Shown: positions 1-6,543 of the stretch, one piece after another
Layout: every line of letters begins with the position of its first letter
Position numbering within the stretch: position 1 is the first letter of the stretch
Origin: Gammaproteobacteria bacterium
GTDB taxonomy: Bacteria; Pseudomonadota; Gammaproteobacteria; Pseudomonadales; Pseudohongiellaceae
Assembly: GCA_002719575.1 (NCBI GenBank)
Contig: PBHS01000016.1
Location: forward strand, 29,577-36,851
Length of the DNA stretch: 7,275 nt
Direction: 5' to 3'
Position numbers and translations under genes: made by a program
The notes under the pieces: generated by a model
What the model was told of the DNA's origin: nothing
The model's database searches: none
The model's input: the letters and a program-made list of their open reading frames with translations, nothing else

Positions 1-2620
1 CTGTCTCAACCATCCAGGAACCGTCGCGATAGAACGCCTTCCACCCTGTTGCCTTCTTGTCGATCTCGCTTTGGACATATTGCTCCTTTGTCTTACGACT
101 GAAGCGCACAAGCGTATAATTTCCTTGATCATCTTCAACAGGCGCCGAGAACAGAAATTTGTACTTGGGATCGATTTCGTCACTATGTGCCAGTAGCTCT
201 TTAACAAGCGGAGCACGAGTTTCTCGATTTCGCGGGAATTTACTAGCGGCAAGAAAGAGTCCGGAAGCGCCGTCCCTCAATACGTAATGGTCCTCGACAG
301 TTTCACAAGTCAATTCGGGCATTTGCACCGGATCCATCTTAGGCGGAGCTGCTTCTCCATTGCGAAGAAGCTTTCGGGTATTTTTACAATCTTTGTTAGT
401 GCAACCAAAGTACTTTCCAAATCTACCAGTTTTTAATTGCATCTCAGCGCTGCATTTGTCGCATTCGAGTATGGGACCATCGTAACCCCGTATCTTGAAT
501 TCTCCGTGTTCAACTTCGAATCCACTGCAGTCAGGATTACTCCCACAGACATGCAGCTTTCGTTTCTCGTCTATTAGATAGCCGTCCATCGCCGTATTAC
601 AGATTCGGCATCGCTGCTTTTGACGTAAAAGCCTATTCTCCTGTTCTTCCGCCTCTTCAGCCGTGTCGGTGCGAAAAGCTTCCTCTCCGGGAGTCAAATT
701 AATCGTACTTTTGCAGCGCTCTTTCGGTGGAAGCGCGTAACCGGAGCAACCTAAAAAGACCCCTGTCGAGGCAGTACGGATCGTCATATGTCTTCCGCAT
801 TTCGGGCAATCAATGTCTGTATCGGTAGGATGATTGGTTCTCATCCCACCATCTTCGCCCTCCGCTACGGCCAGCTGGTTTATGAAACCTTCGTAGAATT
901 GATTCAGCAGCTTCTTCCAATCTGTTTTACCGGCGGCAACATCGTCCAAGGAATCTTCCATCTTCGCAGTGAAATCATAACTCATTAACTCATCGAAGCT
1001 TTCGAGCAGACGTTCCGAGACAATGTCCCCCATTTTTAAAGCATAGAATCGCCTATTTTCGACTTTTACATAACCACGATCTTGAATCGTCGAAATAATC
1101 GAGGCGTACGTGGATGGACGACCGATATCTCTTTTCTCGAGTTCTTTCACCAGGCTAGCCTCAGTAAAGCGCGCTGGCGGCTTAGTGAAGTTTTGCAAGG
1201 GCTCTAACTTCTCAAGCGTGAGCGATTCGCCAACCTCAACGGCAGGAAGCACCACATCTTCATCTTTTGAGGGAATCACTTTCAGATAGCCATCGAATTG
1301 CATGATCCTGCCTTTGGTACGCAGCTCAAATTTGTCAGCAGCAATCGTAATACTACTGCTCAAATACCGGGCAGGTGGCATCTGACAAGCGACAAAAAAC
1401 TTCCAAATTAGGTCGTATAGTCTGACCGCATCCTGCTCCATTCCCATGAGCTTGTCTGGCATGACCTCAACATTGCTTGGCCGGATGGCCTCATGGGCTT
1501 CCTGAGCACCGTCTTTAGAACTGTAGTACAGCGGTTTGTCCGGCAGATAATTCCTTCCAAATTTTTTTTCAATGTAATTACGACATTTCTCGATCGAATC
1601 TTGGCTCAGATGCGTGGAATCCGTTCTCATGTACGTGATATAACCGGCCTCGTAGAGCCGCTGGGCCATTAGCATAGTCTTCTTAACGCCAAATCCAAGC
1701 CTCGTGCTCGCAGCCTGCTGCAATGTGGACGTAATCAGGGGGGGACGCGGCTTAGAAGAGGTAGGTCGATCTTCTCTATTACTGACGACGAAATCGGCAC
1801 TTTCGAGAATCGACAGTGCGGAATCCGATTCCGCTTGATTACCCGGGCGGAAGTTTACTCCATCGGCTCTAACTACTTGACACCGAAGCTTGTCGAGAGC
1901 GCTGGTACTTAATTCGGAAAAAATCTCCCAGTACTCCTCTGGGATAAACGCTCGTATTTCACGCTCTCTCTCGACGACCAAACGAACAGCCACAGATTGG
2001 ACCCGTCCTGCAGAGAGGCCACGGGCAACCTTCGTCCAAAGCAAGGGTGATACCATGAAGCCAACCACGCGATCGAGAAAGCGTCTTGCCTGCTGAGCCT
2101 CGACATAGCGCATATCGAGCTCACCCGGCTCCGTGAAGGCATCAGTGATGGCACGCTTCGTGATTTCGTTGAAGACAACGCGTTTGTAGCGCTCTGGGTT
2201 GCCACCAATGGCCTCCTTTAGATGCCAAGCTATTGCCTCGCCTTCTCTATCTAGGTCCGTGGCCAGGTAGATGTGGTCGGCGTTTTTAGCTACTTTCTTG
2301 AGGTCTGAAACAACCTTCTCTTTACCGGGCAGAATTTGATAGTTTGCCTTCCAACCCTTTTCAGGATCGACCCCCATCCTGCTTACAAGCTGCTGTTTTG
2401 CCTTCTTTTTCTTGTAGGCAAGCTTTGCTTTGGGCGCCATTTTTCGAGTTTTAGCTGCCTCGGCTGCCCTCGCCTTCGGATCAACTTCCTTCGCACTTCC
2501 GCTTGTCGGCAAATCACGAATGTGACCCACACTCGATTTGACGACAAAATCGGAGCCAAGATATTTGTTGATCGTTTTAGCTTTAGCGGGAGATTCAACG
2601 ATTACAAGTGATTTAGCCAT
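1..2620 (-). CDS. topA: DNA topoisomerase I (type IA, omega protein), 3' end cut by window edge
   Basis: This type IA topoisomerase relaxes negatively supercoiled DNA by cutting and resealing one strand through a 5'-phosphotyrosine link. I translated the minus strand by eye: it is open for 873 codons without a stop. The N-terminus [17 protein letters not shown] is the Toprim start (Glu9), with the acidic triad in DLDREGE (Asp122, Asp124, Glu126). [16 protein letters not shown] follows, and the catalytic tyrosine is Tyr330 in [10 protein letters not shown], with Arg332 two residues on. A lysine-rich stretch (about residues 50-76) makes it roughly 11 residues longer than E. coli TopA at this point. 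Three zinc ribbons follow: Cys605/608/625/636, Cys671/674/692/698 and Cys720/723/740/745. The last residues, [18 protein letters not shown], align with the end of E. coli TopA (865 aa, from memory), so only a few codons and the stop are missing. The start is set by the conserved N-terminus, although no Shine-Dalgarno sequence precedes it. Identification is essentially certain. Confidence 0.97.
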   Translation of the reverse strand, partial: MAKSLVIVESPAKAKTINKYLGSDFVVKSSVGHIRDLPTSGSAKEVDPKARAAEAAKTRKMAPKAKLAYKKKKAKQQLVSRMGVDPEKGWKANYQILPGKEKVVSDLKKVAKNADHIYLATDLDREGEAIAWHLKEAIGGNPERYKRVVFNEITKRAITDAFTEPGELDMRYVEAQQARRFLDRVVGFMVSPLLWTKVARGLSAGRVQSVAVRLVVEREREIRAFIPEEYWEIFSELSTSALDKLRCQVVRADGVNFRPGNQAESDSALSILESADFVVSNREDRPTSSKPRPPLITSTLQQAASTRLGFGVKKTMLMAQRLYEAGYITYMRTDSTHLSQDSIEKCRNYIEKKFGRNYLPDKPLYYSSKDGAQEAHEAIRPSNVEVMPDKLMGMEQDAVRLYDLIWKFFVACQMPPARYLSSSITIAADKFELRTKGRIMQFDGYLKVIPSKDEDVVLPAVEVGESLTLEKLEPLQNFTKPPARFTEASLVKELEKRDIGRPSTYASIISTIQDRGYVKVENRRFYALKMGDIVSERLLESFDELMSYDFTAKMEDSLDDVAAGKTDWKKLLNQFYEGFINQLAVAEGEDGGMRTNHPTDTDIDCPKCGRHMTIRTASTGVFLGCSGYALPPKERCKSTINLTPGEEAFRTDTAEEAEEQENRLLRQKQRCRICNTAMDGYLIDEKRKLHVCGSNPDCSGFEVEHGEFKIRGYDGPILECDKCSAEMQLKTGRFGKYFGCTNKDCKNTRKLLRNGEAAPPKMDPVQMPELTCETVEDHYVLRDGASGLFLAASKFPRNRETRAPLVKELLAHSDEIDPKYKFLFSAPVEDDQGNYTLVRFSRKTKEQYVQSEIDKKATGWKAFYRDGSWMVET

Positions 2621-2687
2621 TTTTGGAGGTTCAGTAAAAGGTTCTATAGATACGAGAGCGCTAAGCAACTAACCCGAAGTGCGCACA

Positions 2688-2716
2688 TATATAAGGCGAA
2701 GATACGTTTCGGTCAA
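2688..2716 (-). promoter_or_regulatory. Sigma70-type promoter of topA
   Basis: Reading the minus strand, a -35 box TTGACC (2716-2711) is followed by a 17-base spacer and TATATA (2693-2688). The expected transcription start is near 2680, giving a leader of about 60 bases before the topA ATG. Just after the -10 box comes the 8-base palindrome GTGCGCAC (2679-2686), so the discriminator is G+C-rich. Promoters with such discriminators are often sensitive to supercoiling, which would suit topA, but that is inference. This is the best promoter match I found in the window. Confidence 0.6.
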
Positions 2717-2770
2717 GTCTTGCGTTGCGAATAACTTGTCCTCGGGCAAACAGCAAAATCGTTCGATAGC

Positions 2771-2815
2771 AAAAAAATTAGCCAGATTTGGTGATGTGCA
2801 TACTTAAACCAAACC
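2771..2815 (-). terminator. Possible weak intrinsic terminator after ilvE
   Basis: On the minus strand GGTTTGG (2815-2809) can pair with CCAAATC (2791-2785) to form a seven-pair stem including one G-U pair, with a 17-base loop. A run of seven T follows at 2777-2771. The stem is A+T-rich, the loop is large and seven bases separate stem and T-run, so this is a poor match to a standard terminator. Its place, downstream of ilvE and upstream of the topA promoter, is what makes it plausible. Confidence 0.22.
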
Positions 2816-2944
2816 ACCTTAATTGCGGTCAAAAGAGAGAACTATTCGAGACGAGGCAGATTCTCTGCTTATCGGGCTAAAAAAGAAAGATTGATCAGGC
2901 CTCCGAATATGGTTTGAGTCGGCGAAATCAGTAAAGTTGCGAAC

Positions 2945-4063
2945 TCAAATCTTAACTTCATGTAGCCAGCAAAATTTATCCTCAACCTCACCTCTCTGCA
3001 GTTGAACAAGCGAGTCGTATAGCTTCTGCATTACCGGGCCGACCGTATACCCATCTCCGTTTAAAATATGCCACTCCGAGTCGAAATAGATACGACCGAT
3101 TGGAGACAGAACGGCAGCGGTGCCGCAAGCACCCATTTCTGCGAATGAGTTAAATTCGACTCGGAGATCGATCGCCCTTTCTGCTGTCTTAATCCCAAAC
3201 TGCTCAGAAGCGATTTCCATGACGGACCGCTTGGTAATACTCGGAAGGATTGCTTCTGAGGACGGAGTGATCAATTCACCAGTTTTCAACACGATCACGA
3301 TATTGGCTGAGCCAGCTTCGTCGATGAACCGATGTGACGCGGAATCGAGATATAAAGCTTCGCTGGCACCGAGCTCTTGTGCTTTAAGTGTCGCCAGCAA
3401 TCCACCCGCATAATTTGCACCTGCTTTGTAGCTTCCAGTTCCTTGAGGCGCCGCCCTATCGAAATCAGACACAGCCAAACTGATAGCTGCAAGTCCGGAC
3501 GATTTATAATAGGGTCCTACGGGTGACACAAACACGCGAAATTCGAAAGCGCGGGCAGGTTTCAAACCAAGATTTTCACCCACGCCGATAAGCATTGGCC
3601 GAATATAAAGCGCCGCGCCAGAACCGTAGGGCGGAATCCAGGCATAGTTTGCCCGCACCACTTCTTCCACAGCCTCGATAAAGAGTTTGTGTGGCACCTC
3701 TGGCATTAACAGTCGCGAGGCCGTGCGGTTCATTCGCTCACTATTGAGATTCGGGCGGAAGAGGACAACTCGATCATCCTGCGTCGTTTGCGCTTTCATA
3801 CCTTCAAAACACTGTTGAGCGTAGTGCAAAGAAGGCGAACCCTCGTGGATGATCAAATTTTCTTCACTGACCAGACTGCCCGGCAGCCATTTTCCCTCTT
3901 GAAAAATCGCAGAGTAGCGAAAGTCGGTTTTGACATATTGAAAACCTAATTCGGCCCACTTCAACGGCTTCTTGCTAAAGTTTTCATCCATTGGTTGAAC
4001 CCCATATTCAGAGAGCGCCGTATTATCGGGCAATACCCCATGAATATCTACATAGGTGCCCAT
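2945..4063 (-). CDS. ilvE: Branched-chain amino acid aminotransferase
   Basis: This PLP enzyme moves the amino group between leucine, isoleucine or valine and 2-oxoglutarate, the last step of their synthesis and the first of their breakdown, in the cytosol. The 372-residue product has the fold-type IV features of the longer BCAT group (eukaryotic and IlvK-like) rather than the roughly 310-residue E. coli IlvE. Those features are HYAQQCFEGMKA near the N-terminal third, IPPYGSGAALYIRPMLIGVG, the Schiff-base lysine in GTGSYKAGANYAGG (Lys213), IDEAGSANI (Glu249) and ACGTAAVLSPIG (Thr315). I chose the ATG at 4063. The frame also opens at a TTG at 4075 that would add four residues, but neither start has a clear Shine-Dalgarno sequence. 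It is divergent from tatD and followed by topA on the same strand. A more specialised acceptor range cannot be excluded. Confidence 0.94.
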   Translation of the reverse strand: MGTYVDIHGVLPDNTALSEYGVQPMDENFSKKPLKWAELGFQYVKTDFRYSAIFQEGKWLPGSLVSEENLIIHEGSPSLHYAQQCFEGMKAQTTQDDRVVLFRPNLNSERMNRTASRLLMPEVPHKLFIEAVEEVVRANYAWIPPYGSGAALYIRPMLIGVGENLGLKPARAFEFRVFVSPVGPYYKSSGLAAISLAVSDFDRAAPQGTGSYKAGANYAGGLLATLKAQELGASEALYLDSASHRFIDEAGSANIVIVLKTGELITPSSEAILPSITKRSVMEIASEQFGIKTAERAIDLRVEFNSFAEMGACGTAAVLSPIGRIYFDSEWHILNGDGYTVGPVMQKLYDSLVQLQRGEVEDKFCWLHEVKI

Positions 4064-4107
4064 TGTTAGCGGCAAGTCTGATTAACAAGACTGAGGAGCC
4101 CTGCCTA
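4064..4107. promoter_or_regulatory. Compact divergent gap between ilvE and tatD, with an inverted repeat
   Basis: Only 44 bases separate the two divergent start codons, so any promoters must reach into the opposite gene. The gap holds an inverted repeat, AGTCT (4075-4079) and AGACT (4088-4092), separated by eight bases within AAGTCTGATTAACAAGACTG. I could not find a convincing -35/-10 pair for either gene in the gap or in about 100 bases on each side. An operator role for the repeat is speculation. Confidence 0.3.
4093..4098 (+). promoter_or_regulatory. Ribosome binding site of tatD
   Basis: GAGGAG lies nine bases before the ATG at 4108. It decides the tatD start: the reading frame is open back to 3991, but the upstream part overlaps the ilvE N-terminal region and gives residues unrelated to TatD. 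Confidence 0.75.
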
Positions 4108-4950
4108 ATGAAAAAAAAGATGCACGGTCTAATTGATATTGGAGCCAATCTGACGCACAGCGCGTTTGAGGCCGATTTTGAGGACGTCGTTACCGCGGCT
4201 AAAGCCGCTGGACTAACCCACATCATCCTGACAGGCACCGACATGCAAACCAGCGAAGCAGCTGCAAAATTGGCAGGAGAGCACCCTTCTTTTTTTAGCA
4301 GCACTGCTGGTTTTCACCCGCACATATCTCAACATGTTAATCCGGTTAACTTCGCGCTCCTAAAAGTCCTACTGCAAAATCCAGCAGTGGTTGCTATCGG
4401 CGAGACTGGCCTCGATTACAATCGAAATTATTCAGAACCGCAAATGCAGCGGCGCGTTTTCGAAGCGCATCTAGAATTAGCGTGCACTGTTCGAAAACCG
4501 CTATTTCTGCATCAGCGAGATGCGCACACAGAATTTCTCGAAATGCTTTCCGCCTTTCGCGCGAAAATTTCTGGCGGAGTAGTTCATTGTTTCACTGATT
4601 CACACAAAGCGTTGAAGGAGTACCTCGATCTGGGCATGTACATTGGCATAACAGGTTGGATTTGCGATGAAAGACGAGGAAAAACGCTTCAGGATATCGT
4701 TACTTATATTCCACATGATCGTTTATTGATTGAAACAGACGCTCCTTATCTCTTGCCGAGAAGTCTTCGCCCAAAACCAAAATCCCGAAGAAATGAACCC
4801 AAGTACCTAACTGAAGTTTTGGGCAGAATCGCAGCATGCCGGAATGAGGATGCAAATTGGCTTAGAAACGTGACAGCGCAAAATGCTTGCACACTGTTTC
4901 AGCTGAATAACAAGGTGCTTTCGCATACTGAGCATTCAGAAGGTTTTTGA
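4108..4950 (+). CDS. tatD: TatD-family metal-dependent nuclease (3'-5' DNase/RNase)
   Basis: TatD proteins are TIM-barrel hydrolases with two divalent metal ions. E. coli TatD has Mg-dependent 3'-5' exonuclease activity on single-stranded DNA and RNA, and is linked to repair of oxidative DNA damage rather than to the Tat export pathway its name suggests. The 280-residue product shows LIDIGANLTH at the start (Asp10), STAGFHPH, AIGETGLDYNRN (Glu99), PLFLHQRDAH (His135), GGVVHCFT (His160), ITGWICDERRG and LLIETDAPYLLPR (Asp211), followed by the RRNEP motif. All expected metal ligands are present. CDERRG and RRNEP resemble E. coli TatD more than YcfH or YjjV. The length is normal for the family, with a short extra tail after the LF motif. 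It is divergent from ilvE and convergent with the glutaredoxin-like gene, so probably transcribed alone. Confidence 0.93.
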   Translation: MKKKMHGLIDIGANLTHSAFEADFEDVVTAAKAAGLTHIILTGTDMQTSEAAAKLAGEHPSFFSSTAGFHPHISQHVNPVNFALLKVLLQNPAVVAIGETGLDYNRNYSEPQMQRRVFEAHLELACTVRKPLFLHQRDAHTEFLEMLSAFRAKISGGVVHCFTDSHKALKEYLDLGMYIGITGWICDERRGKTLQDIVTYIPHDRLLIETDAPYLLPRSLRPKPKSRRNEPKYLTEVLGRIAACRNEDANWLRNVTAQNACTLFQLNNKVLSHTEHSEGF

Positions 4951-5002
4951 ACAAGCGCCAGCGTCGAACGCCTTCAGTCTTCGAAAGTGCCAAAGTATCC
5001 CT

Positions 5003-5031
5003 GAGGTCATGCGTCATAAAAATATGTCCTC
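5003..5031. repeat. Inverted repeat across the end of the glutaredoxin-like gene
   Basis: GAGGTCAT (5003-5010) and ATGTCCTC (5024-5031) pair at seven of eight positions around a 13-base loop that contains the stop codon of the glutaredoxin-like gene. It lies between convergent genes, where a bidirectional terminator or mRNA 3' stem would be expected. No T-tract follows on either strand, so I do not call it a terminator. Confidence 0.3.
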
Positions 5032-5268
5032 ATGTTGGACAAAGCTCTCTAACTGTTCCAACGTGAATGGCCAGCCAAGCTCTCTGAGATTGTCATTTCT
5101 TCGCACCACCGGAATGCGCGTGCCGTAACGCTCCACCAGATCCTCGTCAATAGCGATATCGACTTCGACAATGTTTACCGCCCTGTTAGTCTTGAGTTGC
5201 GAAAGAAGCGATGCTGCATTTTCACATAGGTGACATCCAGCGGTTGTATAAAAAGTAAGACTACTCAC
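5014..5268 (-). CDS. Glutaredoxin-like protein (DUF836 family)
   Basis: The 84-residue product is a single small thioredoxin fold: LTFYTTAGCHLCENA at the N-terminus gives a CxxC pair (Cys12 and Cys15), IVEVDIAIDEDLVERYG is the second strand and helix, and RIPVVRR carries the cis-proline loop (Pro54). GWPFTLEQLESFV closes the domain. These features match the DUF836 glutaredoxin-like family (Glutaredoxin 2-like in some databases), which is usually 75-95 residues. The role is probably cytosolic thiol-disulfide exchange, but substrates are not known and no signal peptide is present. The start is GTG at 5268, the only start that keeps the first beta strand whole. The ribosome binding site is weak (GAAG about nine bases upstream). 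It converges on tatD and diverges from the MoxR gene. Confidence 0.85.
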   Translation of the reverse strand: MSSLTFYTTAGCHLCENAASLLSQLKTNRAVNIVEVDIAIDEDLVERYGTRIPVVRRNDNLRELGWPFTLEQLESFVQHEDIFL

Positions 5269-5312
5269 GATTTAACTTCAAGAGTAAGAACTCTGTGGTG
5301 ATTGATTAACAA

Positions 5313-5342
5313 TTTATGGGTCTCAACGGGAGAAGGATTCAA
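5313..5342 (-). promoter_or_regulatory. Candidate promoter of the glutaredoxin-like gene
   Basis: On the minus strand TTGAAT (5342-5337) and CATAAA (5318-5313) are 18 bases apart, each matching four of six consensus bases. This would give a leader of about 40 bases. A competing candidate is a perfect TATAAT farther upstream (5438-5433), but it lacks a -35 box at normal spacing and would give a leader of about 160 bases. Confidence 0.28.
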
Positions 5343-5496
5343 GCCTGTACTGGGGTGGATCGTTACCGTGCCCGTATCAAGTTTGTAGCGCTTAAGAACT
5401 TGAAGTTCATTCAGAAGACAGCACCATAACTAATTATAACCCATGTGATCTTTGAAAAACGAATAAGCTACACTCCGCTACAATGTTCGCCTAGAC

Positions 5497-5565
5497 ATGC
5501 ATTTCAAAACGTTTACAATCGCCAGACTCCTTCAAAGCACCTCGCAGAATTGGGAAACGCCATAA
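5497..5565 (+). CDS. Possible 22-residue upstream open frame before the MoxR gene
   Basis: ATG at 5497 opens 22 codons that end with TAA at 5563-5565, directly against the MoxR ATG (TAAATG) and in the same frame. It has no Shine-Dalgarno sequence and the peptide, MHFKTFTIARLLQSTSQN and four more residues, matches nothing I recognise. It is most likely chance. It could also be a translated leader coupled to MoxR. Confidence 0.12.
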   Translation: MHFKTFTIARLLQSTSQNWETP

Positions 5566-6525
5566 ATGAGCCAACACGGAAATATCGTTAAATTAAAAAA
5601 CTGGCTGTCGACGCAGATCATCGGACAAGAACGGTTGCTTGACCGACTTCTGATAGCCTTGCTAGCGGATGGACATTTGCTTGTTGAAGGCGCCCCCGGC
5701 TTAGCTAAAACGAAGGCCATCAAGGACTTATCTCGCGCCATTGAAGGAGATTTTCATAGGATACAGTTCACACCCGACCTGTTACCGAGCGATATAACAG
5801 GTACCGAGATATTCAGACCTGAAGACGGCTCCTTCCGTTTCCAGCAGGGGCCTATTTTCCACAATTTGGTGCTGGCTGATGAGATCAACAGAGCTCCTGC
5901 TAAAGTCCAGTCTGCACTTCTTGAAGCGATGGCAGAGCGACAGGTTTCGGTGGGCAGAGACTCCTTCACGCTACCAGATTTATTTCTGGTCATGGCAACC
6001 CAAAACCCGATAGAACAGGAAGGTACTTATCCGCTGCCGGAGGCACAGCTTGACCGTTTTCTGATGCATGCAACGATTGATTACCCAGCGGTAGAAGCTG
6101 AGCGAGACATCCTGCACTTGGTGAGAAATGAAGCCGCTGATGTCGAAGGCAAAGCGCCTGCTCAGCTTGCCCAGATAAATCTATTCTCAGCGAGGAAAGA
6201 AATACTGGCCATGCATATGGCACCAGAGGTAGAGGAATATATTATTCAGCTCGTAATGGCGACCCGTAAACCCGAGCTTTACGGCGACGATCTCAGCGCA
6301 TGGCTTGAGTATGGGGCAAGTCCTCGCGGAACAATCTCGCTCGATCGTTGCGCGAGAGCGCATTCTTGGATTCAGGGCCGTGATTACGTGAGCCCCGATG
6401 ACGTACAAGAAATCCTTTTCGATGTACTGCGCCATCGGATTTTGCTCAGCTTTGAAGCTGAGGCAAGTGGTATCACTCCCGATCACGTGCTCGAAACGAT
6501 TAGAGAACGTGTCCCCTCCGCCTGA
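5566..6525 (+). CDS. MoxR-family AAA+ ATPase
   Basis: MoxR proteins are AAA+ ATPases thought to act as chaperones that assemble or activate protein complexes, often with von Willebrand factor A partners. The 319-residue product has the full set of ATPase motifs: Walker A GAPGLAKT (42-49, Lys48), the pore-region stretch LLPSDITGTEIF, Walker B LVLADEINRAP (Asp105, Glu106), sensor 1 ATQNP (144-148), an arginine finger in EAQLDRF (Arg164) and sensor 2 in GASPRGTISL (Arg254). The lid domain follows to the end and the length is normal. The start ATG is fixed by an in-frame TAA immediately before it. The only ribosome-binding match is GGGA about ten bases upstream, which is weak. A DUF58 gene follows 18 bases after the stop, so the two are probably co-transcribed. 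It belongs to MoxR proper rather than RavA, which is larger. The cellular target is unknown. Confidence 0.93.
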   Translation: MSQHGNIVKLKNWLSTQIIGQERLLDRLLIALLADGHLLVEGAPGLAKTKAIKDLSRAIEGDFHRIQFTPDLLPSDITGTEIFRPEDGSFRFQQGPIFHNLVLADEINRAPAKVQSALLEAMAERQVSVGRDSFTLPDLFLVMATQNPIEQEGTYPLPEAQLDRFLMHATIDYPAVEAERDILHLVRNEAADVEGKAPAQLAQINLFSARKEILAMHMAPEVEEYIIQLVMATRKPELYGDDLSAWLEYGASPRGTISLDRCARAHSWIQGRDYVSPDDVQEILFDVLRHRILLSFEAEASGITPDHVLETIRERVPSA

Positions 6526-6543
6526 TAAATTCGGTCTATTCCA

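Larger units (their letters stand above)
2621..2944. other. Intergenic region between ilvE and topA
   Basis: This 324-base stretch lies between two minus-strand genes and is A+T-rich. The topA promoter and leader occupy the topA-proximal 100 bases. The remainder holds a possible weak terminator for ilvE (2771-2815) and a small stem GCAGA-TTC-TCTGC (2856-2868) with no T-tract after it on either strand. I found no convincing protein-coding frame or known RNA. The plus-strand frames crossing the neighbouring topA start are shadows of topA. Confidence 0.6.
5269..5565. other. Intergenic region between divergent glutaredoxin-like and MoxR genes
   Basis: About 297 bases must hold promoters for both directions. 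It contains AGAGT-AAGA-ACTCT (5281-5294), a stem just before the glutaredoxin-like start; a perfect 13-base palindrome GAACTTGAAGTTC (5396-5408); overlapping -10-like boxes, TATAAT on the minus strand (5433-5438) and TATAAC on the plus strand (5435-5440); and TACAAT on the plus strand (5479-5484) with TTGAAA 21 bases before it, too far for a standard promoter. I tested part of it for a tRNA because of a GGATTCAAGCC string and found no cloverleaf. No known RNA is recognised. Confidence 0.5.

Noticed and set aside
1909..2208. Minus-strand 99-residue open frame inside topA
   Set aside because: It lies in another frame of the topA coding region, which is open and conserved through this stretch.
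2336..2611. Plus-strand 91-residue open frame, partly hydrophobic, opposite the topA start
   Set aside because: It is fully antisense to the conserved TopA N-terminus; its composition follows from the complement of lysine codons.
2878..2890. T-rich run CTTTCTTTTTTTAG after ilvE as a terminator
   Set aside because: No stable stem directly precedes it on the minus strand; only short palindromes such as AGGCCT and TGATCA are there.
4064..4075. TTG start at 4075 for ilvE
   Set aside because: It adds only four residues and has no ribosome binding site; the ATG at 4063 is the simpler start, though the TTG is not excluded.
3991..4107. N-terminal extension of TatD back to ATG 3991
   Set aside because: It overlaps the ilvE N-terminal coding region, has no TatD similarity, and the GAGGAG before 4108 sets the real start.
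5325..5400. Possible tRNA because of a T-loop-like GGATTCAAGCC
   Set aside because: No acceptor, D or anticodon stems of the required lengths can be drawn around it.
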